Source: Pseudomonas sp. CFII64 (GTDB taxonomy: Bacteria > Pseudomonadota > Gammaproteobacteria > Pseudomonadales > Pseudomonadaceae). Taken from it: DNA of 64,000 nucleotides. A model generated the notes under the pieces. That model was not told the DNA's origin. It did not search any database and saw nothing but the letters and a program-made list of their open reading frames with translations. The position numbers were made by a program, and so were the translations under genes. This document shows positions 51,735 through 61,387 of this stretch, in pieces (the stretch's first letter is position 1; every line of letters begins with the position of its first letter). The stretch spans positions 1 through 64,000 of the forward strand of contig NZ_ATLO01000031.1 of NCBI RefSeq assembly GCF_000416235.1. Reading direction: 5' to 3'.

Positions 51735-53051
51735 TTACCGCTTCGAAGTCTGGGCAAACATCCGCACCGCATCCACTGCATTATTGGTGCCCTCGGTGAT
51801 TTGCACGATCACCGCCCCCGCCTGGTCAGCCAGCTCTACGCCTTTGCTGGCATTGGTGCGGGTGTTGTCCATGCTGGAAATCGCTTGGTGGGTTTCCGAT
51901 TGGATCACCCCGATCATTTCCGAAATTTCTGCTGTCGAGCGACTGGTGCGTCCAGCCAGTTGGCGCACTTCGTCAGCGACCACCGCAAACCCCCGGCCTT
52001 GATCGCCAGCGCGAGCCGCTTCAATGGCAGCGTTGAGGGCCAGCAGGTTGGTCTGGTCGGCAATGCTGCGAATGGTATTGACGATGGTGGTGATCTGCTC
52101 CGAACGCTCGCCGAGTTGGGCAATCATTCGTGACGACGAATCGATGTTCGCCGAAATCTGGCGCATCTCGCTGGCGGCCTGTTGAATCACCTGCGTGCCT
52201 TGCTCGGCAACCTTCTGTGTCTGGACTGATATGTGATAAGCCTGAGCGGCGCTTTCGGTATCACGGCTATGTTGTTCGATGCGTGCCGTGATGTCGGTGG
52301 CAAACTTGACTACTTTGAGCAGATCGCCATTGGCGTCGTACACCGGGTTATAGCTGGCTTCCAGCCACAATGTGTCGCCGCGGCGGCTCAAGCGTTTGAA
52401 CTGGCCGCTGAAAAATTCACCCTTGTTCAGGCGCTGCCAGAAGTCCCGGTATTCATTGCTGTTAATAAGCTCGGGCGGGCACAGCATGCGGTGATTCTGG
52501 CCAACCAGCTCAGCTTCTTTGTAGCCCAGCAGTCGCATCAGATTATCGTTGGCGCACAGAATGCGCCCCTCCATATCAAACTCGATCACCGCCATGGCGC
52601 GGTCCAGACCGGCGAGCTTGCTGTTGGCCTCGCTTTCGGTCTGGATCCGTTCAGTCACGTCCAGCGCGTGCTTGACGATCTTGACCACATTGCCGGAACT
52701 GTCCTTGATCGGGTTGTAGCTGGCTTCCAACCAGACATTCTGCCCATCGCCAGCCAGTCTGCAAAAGGTGGCCGACACGAACTCGCCAGCGCGCAGACGC
52801 GACCATAACTGCTGATATTCGGCGCTACGGGCATATTCGAAGCTGCAAAACAGCTTGTGTGGTTTACCGATCACGTCCTCGCGGCGGTAGCGCATGGTCT
52901 TGAGGAAGTTGTCGTTGGCACTGATAAGCATGCCATCCAGATCGAATTCGACCGAGGCCATGGATCGGTCGATAGCCTGCAACAAGCTCGCTTGGCGGGC
53001 GATGATTTCCTGGAGGTCGTGTACTTCTTTCTTGTAGGAGTTAAATAGCAT
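51735..53051 (-). CDS. BdlA-like PAS-PAS chemoreceptor
   Basis: A 438-residue cytoplasmic methyl-accepting protein. Two PAS domains (about 20-130 and 140-255) precede an MCP signalling domain (about 270-435) with the hairpin tip [20 protein letters not shown]. There is no membrane segment. The layout is that of BdlA (PA1423) of P. aeruginosa, which controls biofilm dispersion. PAS motifs [20 protein letters not shown] and [20 protein letters not shown] are almost duplicates. The ATG at 53051 ([10 protein letters not shown]) begins the family homology. Three TTGTACAA-like repeats lie upstream. Confidence 0.9.
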   Translation of the reverse strand: MLFNSYKKEVHDLQEIIARQASLLQAIDRSMASVEFDLDGMLISANDNFLKTMRYRREDVIGKPHKLFCSFEYARSAEYQQLWSRLRAGEFVSATFCRLAGDGQNVWLEASYNPIKDSSGNVVKIVKHALDVTERIQTESEANSKLAGLDRAMAVIEFDMEGRILCANDNLMRLLGYKEAELVGQNHRMLCPPELINSNEYRDFWQRLNKGEFFSGQFKRLSRRGDTLWLEASYNPVYDANGDLLKVVKFATDITARIEQHSRDTESAAQAYHISVQTQKVAEQGTQVIQQAASEMRQISANIDSSSRMIAQLGERSEQITTIVNTIRSIADQTNLLALNAAIEAARAGDQGRGFAVVADEVRQLAGRTSRSTAEISEMIGVIQSETHQAISSMDNTRTNASKGVELADQAGAVIVQITEGTNNAVDAVRMFAQTSKR

Positions 53052-53156
53052 GATGGATAGCTCGACTGGGTGCACAGCGTGACGCCCAGGTCCCTGGCAG
53101 GCTGGGTCTTGAAGTGACCCTGATGCAATCCGGTGCATAAGGCCATCATAGTATTC

Positions 53157-53204
53157 TTGTACAAAAATGCGCAATTAATTGTACAAATATATATTCCTGT
53201 ACAA
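53157..53204. promoter_or_regulatory. Three TTGTACAA-type repeats in an AT-rich upstream region
   Basis: TTGTACAA occurs at 53157-53164 and 53179-53186, and CTGTACAA at 53197-53204, with 22 and 18 bp between starts. They lie 106-153 bp before the bdlA-like start and 116-163 bp before the oxidoreductase start, so either divergent gene could be controlled. Confidence 0.55.
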
Positions 53205-53319
53205 GAAAATAACCCATTTGAGTGTCTTCCCGCCGTGAAACACGTCAGACGCAGGCCATGCAGTGGAGTTGAAGCGGGTAAGCTCTCGACCAACCGGACA
53301 GGTAGAGAAGGAAAGGACC

Positions 53320-54339
53320 ATGCGAATCGGATTGGTGGGTTACGGCAAAGGCGGTCGTTATTTTCATGCGCCATTGATTACCAGCTTGCCGGGCGCCACG
53401 TTCGTCGGCGTTGTGACCCGTTCAGCGCAGCGTCGACAAGAGCTGGCGCAGGATTATCCTCAGGCCCAGGCGTTTGACAGCCTGGCTGATCTGGTCGACG
53501 CCGGGATCGATGCCGTAGCGATTTCCACGCCGCTGGCGACTCGCCAGGCGCTGATTCTGGAGGCCATCGACCTCGGAGTCGCGGTGGTCAGCGACAAGCC
53601 GTTCGCCGCCAATGCCGAGCAGGCGCAGGCGTTGGTGGATGCGGCCGGGCGCAAGGGCGTGCTGCTCAGTGTTTACCAGAATCGTCGCTGGGACTCTGAC
53701 TTTCTCACCTTGCGTAAATTGATTGATGACGGCGTTCTGGGTGAAATCAGCCGTTTTGAATCCCGCGTCGAGCGTTATTCCCCTAAATCTGTCGGCAAAG
53801 CCAGTGGCGGCGGCATGTTGCGCGATCTCGGCAGCCATCTGGTGGATCAGGCATTGCTGTTGTTCGGACCTGTGGCCAGGGTGTACGCAGAGCTGGGTTT
53901 CGCCACGCCGAGCGCGGATGTCGACCATCAGTTTTTCGTTTCGCTGACCCATCGCAACGGGGTGATTTCACATTTATGGGGCAGTTGCCTGCAGAATCAT
54001 CCTGGCCCACGCTTTCGGGTCAGCGGTGCATCAGGCTGCTACAGCGTCGACGGCCTTGACGGTCAGGAGGCTGCCTCGCTCGCGGGGTTGACGCCTGCCT
54101 CCGAAGGCGAGCGTTGGGGAGTGGAAGCAACCCGGCGTTGGGGTTGGCTGGAGCAGGGCGAAACCCGTCAGCACGTGGCGTCCGAGCGTGGTTGCTGGCT
54201 GGAATTCTATCGACAATTGCAGGACGCCATTGCAGGCAACGGGCCCAACCCGGTTGACCCGCATGACGCGGTAGCCGGGGCGCGGGTACTGGATGCTGCG
54301 CGCCGGAGCGCTGAAGAGCGGCGAGTGGTGATTTTGTAA
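53320..54339 (+). CDS. Gfo/Idh/MocA-family oxidoreductase
   Basis: A 339-residue NAD(P)-dependent dehydrogenase, usually acting on sugars or cyclitols. The N-terminal Rossmann motif is IGLVGYGKGGRYFHAPLI (about 3-20); VVSDKPFAANAEQAQALV at about 89 carries the family EKP-like Lys, here DKP; GGGMLRDLGSHLVDQALLLF at about 165 has the catalytic region. AGAGAAGGAAAGGACC precedes the ATG at 53320. Substrate unknown. Confidence 0.92.
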   Translation: MRIGLVGYGKGGRYFHAPLITSLPGATFVGVVTRSAQRRQELAQDYPQAQAFDSLADLVDAGIDAVAISTPLATRQALILEAIDLGVAVVSDKPFAANAEQAQALVDAAGRKGVLLSVYQNRRWDSDFLTLRKLIDDGVLGEISRFESRVERYSPKSVGKASGGGMLRDLGSHLVDQALLLFGPVARVYAELGFATPSADVDHQFFVSLTHRNGVISHLWGSCLQNHPGPRFRVSGASGCYSVDGLDGQEAASLAGLTPASEGERWGVEATRRWGWLEQGETRQHVASERGCWLEFYRQLQDAIAGNGPNPVDPHDAVAGARVLDAARRSAEERRVVIL

Positions 54340-54853
54340 CGTCGGGACGGTGAGTGGCTTTACCTTTGCTGCTGATGCTGCGTATATTCGGCCTGAAGGC
54401 CAGATGCCACTTTAATGGACGTAAAAAGAACTGCCGGGCCAAGGCTCCTGTTGTAATGAGCGATTCGGAACCGATGTGCTTGCAGGCAGTCAGAATGGGG
54501 TCGCTGGCGAGAGTCGCGGAATATGAATCACCCGGTCGCGGACACCACCACTTTTCCAGGTCCTTGAACCTGGCTACATAAGTGGCTTTGTCCGCGATTA
54601 TTTTCTGTCATGGGCTGGTCAAGTCGATCCCGGCGACCAGCGGACAGGCGTTACAGCCCGCGTTTAACAAGTTGTTGCGGGACTTGTTACACCAATTCGC
54701 GTCAATTATGTTGCCGACTGCCCAAGCCGGCCTTAGACTGCCGCCCCTCGTAAATTGAGTGCCAGGTGGCGCTTGGAGACTATGGCGCTTTTACGGCAAC
54801 GCTGAGCCGCTCCTTAATTCGCCTTAATGCACGTTTTTTTTATAGAGAAATCA
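54340..54853. other. Gene-free region with a long structured element
   Basis: About 510 bp with no convincing protein gene. It contains the hairpin at 54536-54597. The part from 54690 to 54850 is the likely promoter region of the DksA-like gene. Confidence 0.5.
54536..54597 (+). ncRNA. Candidate small RNA 3' end / long three-helix hairpin
   Basis: TCGCGGACA (54536-54544) pairs with TGTCCGCGA (54589-54597). Inside it CCACTT pairs with AAGTGG and CCAGGT with ACCTGG, stacking into one long imperfect stem. TTATTTTCTG follows, a weak T-run. It is 197 bp beyond the oxidoreductase stop, so it either ends that transcript late or belongs to an independent RNA within 54340-54610. I do not recognise it as a known sRNA. 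Confidence 0.4.
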
Positions 54854-55258
54854 ATGACAAAGGAAAAGTTGCTGGCCATGCCGGCCGATGACTACATGAA
54901 TGCCGAGCAGCACGCTTTCTTCGTCGAGCTGTTGCAGGGCATGAAGATCGAAATCCACGAGCGCATCGAGCAGAGCCGCATCGCGATCGAAAGCCTGGAC
55001 ACGCCTGCTGATCCTGCGGACGCCGCCTCGGTCGAGGAAGAGCGCCACTGGCTGGTGAACGTGATTGATCGCGATCAGCGCATGCTTCCACAGCTGGAAA
55101 TGGCTTTGGCACGCATTGCCGATGACAGCTTTGGCTGGTGCGACGACAGCGGCGAGGCTATCGGCCTGAAACGCCTGCTGATCAGTCCTACCACCAAATA
55201 CTGCATCGAAGCGCAAGAGCGTCACGAGCAGATCGACAAGCATCAGCGTCAAGCCTGA
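54854..55258 (+). CDS. DksA/TraR-family protein lacking two zinc cysteines
   Basis: A 134-residue RNA-polymerase secondary-channel factor homologue. A coiled coil (about 20-90) carries the tip motif D-P-A-D-A-A (D53, D56, A58), equivalent to the DxxDxA tip of DksA. The C-terminal zinc-finger region is altered: C96-x2-S99 and C117-x2-A120 in place of two CxxC pairs (FGWCDDSGEAIGLKRL). This recalls zinc-independent DksA2 of P. aeruginosa. The ATG at 54854 is chosen (MTKEKLLAMP); upstream codons look non-coding. Stress-response role is inferred. Confidence 0.85.
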   Translation: MTKEKLLAMPADDYMNAEQHAFFVELLQGMKIEIHERIEQSRIAIESLDTPADPADAASVEEERHWLVNVIDRDQRMLPQLEMALARIADDSFGWCDDSGEAIGLKRLLISPTTKYCIEAQERHEQIDKHQRQA

Positions 55259-55294
55259 CAACACCCACGCCTGGGAGCTCGTGAGGCGCAGCCC

Positions 55295-57640
55295 TCAAGG
55301 TTTCCCGGCGGTTTGCGCCTGCCCGCAATCGAGCATCGCGTGAATCCGTCCAGTCAGTTGGGCAAGGGTGAATGGCTTGGTCAGCATTTGCATGCCTTCC
55401 TCCAGAAATCCACTGGCCAGCGCCGCGTTTTCTGCGTAGCCGGTCATTAGCAGAATGGGCAAAGCCGGACGTTTGACTCGTGCCGCGTCAGCCAGCTGCC
55501 GCCCGTTCAGGCCGGGCAGCCCGATATCACTGATCAGCAGATCCACGGTCTGCTCGCTTTCCAGAATCGCCAGGCCTGAAAGCCCATCTGCCGCTTGCAG
55601 CGTCACACAGGCAAAATCCTGCAACACCTCCAGCACCAACTCCCGTACCGTTTGTTCGTCCTCCACCACCAGGACTGTAAACCCGCTGACCGAGGCCGAG
55701 CTTTGGTCCGCGCTTGTCGGGTTCTGGGACGCCTCGACAGGATCGTGGCGGCGCAGGTAAAGCCGCACTTCGGTGCCTTGTCCCTGAATCGAATCAATGC
55801 GTACGTAACCGCCGGATTGGCGGACGAAGCCATACACCATGGACAGGCCCAGGCCGGTGCCCTGGCCCTGAGGTTTGGTGGTGTAGAACGGTTCAAAGGC
55901 ATGGGCAAGTACATCCGGCGGCATGCCGAAACCGGTGTCCCGGATACAGATGCAGACATAATCACCCGGCACCGCGTCGACCTGCCTGGCAATGGCGGTT
56001 CGGGCCAGCGTGACGTTGCCGATGTCGATGGTCAGCTGACCGCCATCGGGCATGGCGTCCCGGGCATTGATCACCAGGTTGAGCAGGGCGCTTTCCAGCT
56101 GATGGGGATCGCACAGCGTTTGCCACAGCTCGTCATGGGCAAATAAATGCATGCGAATGTCTTCTTTCAGGGAGCGCCGAAGAATGTCCTCCATCGACAG
56201 CATCAATTGATTGACATCGGTGGGGCGCGGAATCAATGGCTGGCGACGGGAGAACGCCAGCAGACGATGAGTGAGGGTCGCGGCTCGATTGGCTGACTGG
56301 GTGGCGGCGTCGATATAGCGCTGAGAGTCGGCAACCTTGCCGCTGCTGCTGCGGCGACTGATCATTTCCAGTGATCCGATGATGCCCGTCAGCAAATTAT
56401 TGAAATCATGCGCAATGCCTCCGGTGAGTTGCCCCAGAGCTTCCATTTTCTGCGACTGGCGCAGCGCTTCCTGGATGGCTTCACGCTCGCTGGCCTCTTT
56501 CTTGAGCTGCGCCAACGCTTCGTCGAGTGCCTGATTGCGTTGTTCGACTTCGGCGCTCAGCTGCTGATTGGCTTGGTGCAGCAGATCGGCGGCGGCCTGG
56601 CGCATCTGCAATGCATCGGCCAGCGCCTCGGCGCGACGGTGCTCGGCTTCGTAGACATCGACACGGGTCAGGCTGGAGCCCACTTGCCCGGCGATCAGCT
56701 CGATGAAGCTTAAATAATCCGCATCGTGGGGCCGATAGGGGTTCAGGCCAATCAGCATGAAGCCGTTGAGCTGCTGTGGATCGGTGCCTTTGAGGGGCAC
56801 CATGGCCATCACCGCTGGCGGCTGGTCCCAAGCGCCACAGGGCAGGATCGCTGAGACAGGCGTCAAGTCCAGCAGCGCCAGGCGGTTCGGCCGCTGCGCA
56901 CCCGAACGGTTCCAGTGCGACTGCTCCAGTCTGGCCACCTGCCGGGCGGCATCGCCATGATGTTCGTCAAAACCGCTGCTGCCACTCAGAATTGCCACGC
57001 CCTGTTCGTCGAGAACAAATGTCAGGCTGAACGGCAGGTCACGGGACGGTTGCGAGAGGGCGTTTTGCAGATTCGCAAAAATGCCGGTTCGATCCCGGGT
57101 GCCGGCCATCTCGCTGGCAACCGAGCGCAGCAGCGCCAGACGTCGTTCATTCAGTACACGGTCGGTGTCTTCGGTGACGGCGCAGAACAGGCCCTGGATT
57201 TTGCCGTGGTCGCCGATCAGCGGGCTATAGGAGAAGCTGTGGTAGGTTTCTTCCGGGTATTCATGGCGGTGCAGGATCAGCAACAGTGACTGATCCCAGG
57301 TCGCTGTCCCTTGCTGATACACCGCCTCGATGCGTGGTTTGACTTCCAGCCAGATCTCCGGCCACAGCTCGCGCAGTGGCATCCCTAGCGCATGTGGATC
57401 CTTCTGACCGAGGGTCGGGCGGTAGGCATCGTTATAGAAGAAATGGACTTGATCGCCCCAGCCCAACCACATCTCGAATTTCGAGGTGAGCAGAATGTGC
57501 AGTGCCATTTTCAGCGACTGCGGCCAGTGTTCTGCGGGGCCCAATGGGGTCGCAGCCCAGTCATGAGCCCTCATGCGCTGCGCCATCGCGCTGTCGCCGA
57601 TAAATATGTCAGCCGAAACCGGGGTGCTTGCAGAACTCAA
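55295..57640 (-). CDS. Hybrid sensor histidine kinase/response regulator
   Basis: A soluble hybrid kinase of about 781 residues. In order: an N-terminal PAS-like domain beginning WAATPLGPAEHWPQSLKMAL, a GAF-like domain (about 180-330), a coiled coil, HisKA with the phospho-His in GGIAHDFNNLLTGIIGS (about 410), HATPase (DTGFGMPPDVLAHAFEPFYT, GTGLGLSMVYGF) and a C-terminal receiver with Asp in LLISDIGLPGLNGRQL. No membrane segment, so it senses a cytoplasmic cue. I favour a TTG start at 57640, 6 nt after GAGG; TTG 57652 and ATG 57586 are alternatives. No separate regulator is adjacent. Confidence 0.88.
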   Translation of the reverse strand: MSSASTPVSADIFIGDSAMAQRMRAHDWAATPLGPAEHWPQSLKMALHILLTSKFEMWLGWGDQVHFFYNDAYRPTLGQKDPHALGMPLRELWPEIWLEVKPRIEAVYQQGTATWDQSLLLILHRHEYPEETYHSFSYSPLIGDHGKIQGLFCAVTEDTDRVLNERRLALLRSVASEMAGTRDRTGIFANLQNALSQPSRDLPFSLTFVLDEQGVAILSGSSGFDEHHGDAARQVARLEQSHWNRSGAQRPNRLALLDLTPVSAILPCGAWDQPPAVMAMVPLKGTDPQQLNGFMLIGLNPYRPHDADYLSFIELIAGQVGSSLTRVDVYEAEHRRAEALADALQMRQAAADLLHQANQQLSAEVEQRNQALDEALAQLKKEASEREAIQEALRQSQKMEALGQLTGGIAHDFNNLLTGIIGSLEMISRRSSSGKVADSQRYIDAATQSANRAATLTHRLLAFSRRQPLIPRPTDVNQLMLSMEDILRRSLKEDIRMHLFAHDELWQTLCDPHQLESALLNLVINARDAMPDGGQLTIDIGNVTLARTAIARQVDAVPGDYVCICIRDTGFGMPPDVLAHAFEPFYTTKPQGQGTGLGLSMVYGFVRQSGGYVRIDSIQGQGTEVRLYLRRHDPVEASQNPTSADQSSASVSGFTVLVVEDEQTVRELVLEVLQDFACVTLQAADGLSGLAILESEQTVDLLISDIGLPGLNGRQLADAARVKRPALPILLMTGYAENAALASGFLEEGMQMLTKPFTLAQLTGRIHAMLDCGQAQTAGKP

Positions 57641-57837
57641 GACATGCCTCAACTTGATTGAAATATTCGAAATACCGAGCGTATCGCTTGCCGTTGCCCC
57701 GCTGTATGCAGATACGACCGGGCCAGAGCAGCAAGAGTTCTATCGTGGATTGTTTACAACTAACGACTCATGGCGTGTGGCTGCTATGTGGCGTTTAATG
57801 CAGATAAATAACGATAAGCACAAACGGGGTGAAGGCT

Positions 57838-59469
57838 ATGGCCGCAAATGGAATCTTGACCGGCCCTCCACTGGAGGGTCAGCCAGGCGAAGCCCGATCG
57901 GCCGGTACTGCCCGCTGGTTGGTGCCCGGTCTGCAAAGCATCGCGTTCGCGTTGTTACTGCTGGCACTGGTGTTTGCCGGACTGTCCGTCTACGTGGCCT
58001 TGCCACTGGCTTTGGCATTTATCTGGCTGCCGCTGTTTTTTACGGGCACGCCATCTGCCGAAACGCCGGATGACGCGAACGCAGATATCACCCGCCTGAC
58101 CCGAGACTTGTCCCGCACCACCAGCCATAACGCATTGTCGGCCGCTGGCGTGGCGTTTTCCGTCAGGCAACTGGCGGGCAAGGTCCAGTCGCAGCTGTCT
58201 GCTGCGGAAAAAATCGTCACCAGCGCTGACGTGATGATCGCCACAGAACACCAGACCGCCCATCTCAGCCAGCAGGCCTTGAGCGCTTCGAGTGAGGCGC
58301 GGCAAAGCAGTGACGCGGGCCGCAGCGTGCTGGGCGAATCCATCTCCCGCATGCACCTGCTCAGCAAGCGCGCCATCAGCAGTCGGGAATTGATCGAGGC
58401 CTTGAGTCAGCGCAGTGAAGAAATCCAGCGCGTGACCCTGGTCATCCAGTCCATTGCCAGTCAAACCAATCTGTTGGCCCTCAATGCCGCCATTGAGGCG
58501 GCGCGCGCGGGCGAGCATGGGCGCGGTTTTGCCGTAGTGGCCGATGAAGTGCGCGGCCTTGCCGGACGTACCGCAACCGCCACGGAAGAGGTGGGCCAGA
58601 TGGTGGCCGATATCCAGCAGCGCACGGCCCAGGTCGTTGAGCAGATACGCCAGCTGTCCACCGATCTGGACAGCGGTGTGGAGCAAGTCGAACTCACCGG
58701 TCGGCATCTGGAAAATATCGCGCGACTGACCGCCGGGGTCGAGCTGCAGGTCAGTGAGATCGCCTTGGGCGCGCAAACCAATCAAGAGCAACTGGATGGG
58801 CTGTTCGTCGCCGTGCAGCAGATGCGCAGTGACTTGGCCATCAGCGATGACCAGACCCGCCGACTGGCGGATGCCGCCGTGCAGATGGAGGGCCAGGCAG
58901 AAACCATCAGCGAGCGCCTGGCAGAAGTGGGTCTGGATGATTATCACCAGCGCATCTATGACCTGGCGAAGGAAGGCGCGAGTCAGATAGCGCTGAAATT
59001 CGAACAGGATATCGACGAGGCCCGGGTCAGCCTCGAGGATCTGTTTGATCGCAATTACCAACTTATCCCCAAAACTGCACCGGCAAAATTCCAGACCCGT
59101 TTTGATCGTTACACCGACCAGGTGCTGCCCGCGATTCAGGAACCACTGCTGACCCGACACGATGGGCTGGTGTTCGCCATTGCCTGCACGCCTCAGGGCT
59201 ACGTTCCGACCCACAACAACGCGTTCAACCAACCGCTGACCGGGGATATAGCCGTCGACACGGCGCGCAATCGCAGCAAACGCAAATTCGACGACCGTAC
59301 GGGAATCCGCTGCGGCAGCCATCAACAGGCGGTATTGCTGCAGACCTACACCCGTGATACGGGCGAGCTGATGCACGATTTGTCCGTGCCGATCATGGTC
59401 AAGGGTCGGCATTGGGGAGGTTTGCGCCTGGGTTACAAGCCAGAGGGCTTGGCGCTGCGTCATTCCTGA
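57838..59469 (+). CDS. Methyl-accepting chemotaxis protein with C-terminal sensor region
   Basis: A 543-residue chemoreceptor. The N terminus has two close membrane helices (about 28-65; [20 protein letters not shown]) with almost no periplasmic loop. The MCP signalling domain spans about 90-350 with tip [20 protein letters not shown]. Unusually, a domain of about 180 residues follows ([53 protein letters not shown]), which would sense inside the cell. The ATG at 57838 is used; a GTG at 57829 is possible. It is divergent from the hybrid kinase gene. Confidence 0.88.
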   Translation: MAANGILTGPPLEGQPGEARSAGTARWLVPGLQSIAFALLLLALVFAGLSVYVALPLALAFIWLPLFFTGTPSAETPDDANADITRLTRDLSRTTSHNALSAAGVAFSVRQLAGKVQSQLSAAEKIVTSADVMIATEHQTAHLSQQALSASSEARQSSDAGRSVLGESISRMHLLSKRAISSRELIEALSQRSEEIQRVTLVIQSIASQTNLLALNAAIEAARAGEHGRGFAVVADEVRGLAGRTATATEEVGQMVADIQQRTAQVVEQIRQLSTDLDSGVEQVELTGRHLENIARLTAGVELQVSEIALGAQTNQEQLDGLFVAVQQMRSDLAISDDQTRRLADAAVQMEGQAETISERLAEVGLDDYHQRIYDLAKEGASQIALKFEQDIDEARVSLEDLFDRNYQLIPKTAPAKFQTRFDRYTDQVLPAIQEPLLTRHDGLVFAIACTPQGYVPTHNNAFNQPLTGDIAVDTARNRSKRKFDDRTGIRCGSHQQAVLLQTYTRDTGELMHDLSVPIMVKGRHWGGLRLGYKPEGLALRHS

Positions 59470-59566
59470 GCGCTTGAGCAAGATGCGCGGCCCGGTCGCC
59501 CATTGGCCGGGTTTGCATGTTGTTCAATTTTAACTTGCTCGAGTTAGTTGGATGTGATTAAAACAG

Positions 59567-59592
59567 GTCGCCTGAATAGGCGGCTTTTTTTT
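59567..59592 (+). terminator. Rho-independent terminator after the chemoreceptor gene
   Basis: GTCGCCT-GAAT-AGGCGGC with T8, 98 bp after the stop. A weaker hairpin CCCGG..CCGGG (59491-59511) precedes it. Confidence 0.8.
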
Positions 59593-59751
59593 GCGTAAGA
59601 TTTATATCTTCAAGTTGTTTGTCTTGATCAATCAAGTGTGTGGGATAAGTCTGAGTTTAATTGTAGGTATTGACTCTCGGGTATCGCTGAGCAAGCTAAG
59701 TGTATCAATGTTTTTCATTGATTCATGCGGCTTGATTCAGTCGCGTTTTAA

Positions 59752-61236
59752 ATGGATGCTCCGATGATCAACACATGGAATGTAAACAAGTCCTTCGATA
59801 CGCCCCGTACAGCAAGGCTCAGGGTCACTGTGCGTATTGGCGTGTTTTTTGATGGTACCGGTAATAACCGGGTAAACAGCCAGATCGGTGCCGACTGTCG
59901 GGCAATGGCTGAAATAAATAACCATGCCCATATTCGTGAATGTAAAGGTCGCCACGATGAGCCCGGCAGTAGTTACGCCAATGATTTGAGTAACATTGCC
60001 AGGCTTGCAGGTTTCTATCGCTTACAGGCCAAAGCCATTAATAACGGCGCAGGCCTGAATGTTTATTTGCCGGTCTATATCAGCGGTGCGGGGACTATTT
60101 CCGGCGGACGCGATTCTTTCTGGCCGGGACAGACATTCGGGCGTGGGCCGACGGGGGTCGTGGCAAAGGTTGCCCGCGCCATGGAAAAAATAGGCCAGCG
60201 GCTCAAGGGTTTTTCACAGGATAACCCCGACTGCGTTATCGGTGCGCTGGCGTTCGATGTCTTTGGCTTCAGTCGCGGCGCGGCAGCGGCCCGGCACTTC
60301 ATCAACGAGGTACTCAAGCGCGACAAGGGTAGCCTTGAACCCGCGCTCAATCAGCGCCGGGTTCCACTGAGTCCGGAATTCTCCTGGCGCAACGGCAGCG
60401 TAAGAATCGGGTTTGTCGGCTTGTTCGACACGGTGGCGGCCATTGGCGGCTTCAAGGATCTGGGAAATGTCAGGGACGCTACCAATCGACGCGTCAATCT
60501 GTATTTGCCGCCGGGATCTGTCGAACATGTCGTGCACCTGGTGGCGCGCGATGAATTGCGACGCAATTTCGCCCTCAATAGCGTCACACCTCACTGGCCC
60601 CGGGAAATTTTACTGCCGGGAGCGCATTCAGATATCGGCGGTGGTTATCACCCGCAAATGCAGGAGCGCGTGCTGCTGACTCGCCCGCGCTGGAGTGTGG
60701 CGGGCTGTGAAACGCCATCCGAGTTGACCGATGCCTGGCGCAAGGCTGACCAGCAATTGCAGGCATTGGACGCCAGCGAACTGATCGATCCGCTGGACCG
60801 TGATGCGTCGCTGTCAGTGGTGAGCGAGCGGACGGCGCTGATGCGGTCCTGCAACAGGCTCAACGTCTCGTCGGTCATGGCTGCGGTGTGTTTGCAGCGC
60901 AAGGTTTTCGGTCATCTTTCTCTGGTGCATCTGCGTGTCATGCACGGACTGGCCTGCGCCGAAGGCGTTCCGCTGGAGCCGATCCCGGTCAGTGATGCAT
61001 TCAATCTGCCGCCGGAGCTGCAAGGCATCGCGCAAAAACTGACGAAGTATGCACATGACGGAATTTATACGCTGGATGAACGAGAGGAGCAGTTATTGCG
61101 TCGACGCTATATACATCGTTCGGCGCATTGGGAGGCTGCCATCCGTGGCACTGGCCAGTTGAACGAAGCGTTGTTTGTGCATGCCCCGGCGTGGGGCGGT
61201 CGGGTGCGGCATCCCAATGTTGAGGTGCCGGGTTGA
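59752..61236 (+). CDS. DUF2235 lipase-like protein (Tle1-type)
   Basis: A 494-residue soluble alpha/beta-hydrolase-like protein of DUF2235, the family of type VI secretion phospholipase effectors Tle1. VRIGVFFDGTGNNR opens the domain. The nucleophile S174 lies in FDVFGFSRGAAAARHFI, the acid is D226 in VGLFDTVAAIGG and the base H292 in LPGAHSDIGGGYH, so the triad is complete. No VgrG, PAAR, Hcp or immunity lipoprotein gene is adjacent, and there is no signal peptide. The 250-bp upstream region is AT-rich. ATG 59764 is an alternative start. Confidence 0.85.
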   Translation: MDAPMINTWNVNKSFDTPRTARLRVTVRIGVFFDGTGNNRVNSQIGADCRAMAEINNHAHIRECKGRHDEPGSSYANDLSNIARLAGFYRLQAKAINNGAGLNVYLPVYISGAGTISGGRDSFWPGQTFGRGPTGVVAKVARAMEKIGQRLKGFSQDNPDCVIGALAFDVFGFSRGAAAARHFINEVLKRDKGSLEPALNQRRVPLSPEFSWRNGSVRIGFVGLFDTVAAIGGFKDLGNVRDATNRRVNLYLPPGSVEHVVHLVARDELRRNFALNSVTPHWPREILLPGAHSDIGGGYHPQMQERVLLTRPRWSVAGCETPSELTDAWRKADQQLQALDASELIDPLDRDASLSVVSERTALMRSCNRLNVSSVMAAVCLQRKVFGHLSLVHLRVMHGLACAEGVPLEPIPVSDAFNLPPELQGIAQKLTKYAHDGIYTLDEREEQLLRRRYIHRSAHWEAAIRGTGQLNEALFVHAPAWGGRVRHPNVEVPG

Positions 61237-61278
61237 GGGGCCGCGCAGACTCTCTCGGCCCTCGCCACACACCGAACC

Positions 61279-61367
61279 GTAGGACCGGCTTTAGCCGGGA
61301 GGAGGTCGGCACATTTGCAGCAGTTGCGTGTCAGACCTACCGCCCTCCCGGCTAAAGCCGGTCCTGC
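61279..61367. repeat. REPIN: two inverted REP palindromes
   Basis: GTAGGACCGGCTTTAGCCGG (61279) and the inverted CCGGCTAAAGCCGGTCCTGC (to 61367) are about 40 bp apart. They separate the DUF2235 gene from the converging DUF2789 gene. Confidence 0.8.
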
Positions 61368-61387
61368 CGGTCCTGTGTGCTGTCTGA

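Noticed and set aside
57955..59481. A 508-codon minus-strand frame
   Set aside because: It is antisense to the chemoreceptor gene with its unmistakable MCP hairpin.
59752..61236. The idea that a T6SS gene cluster surrounds the DUF2235 gene
   Set aside because: The neighbouring genes are a chemoreceptor and DUF2789; no T6SS structural gene is present in the window.
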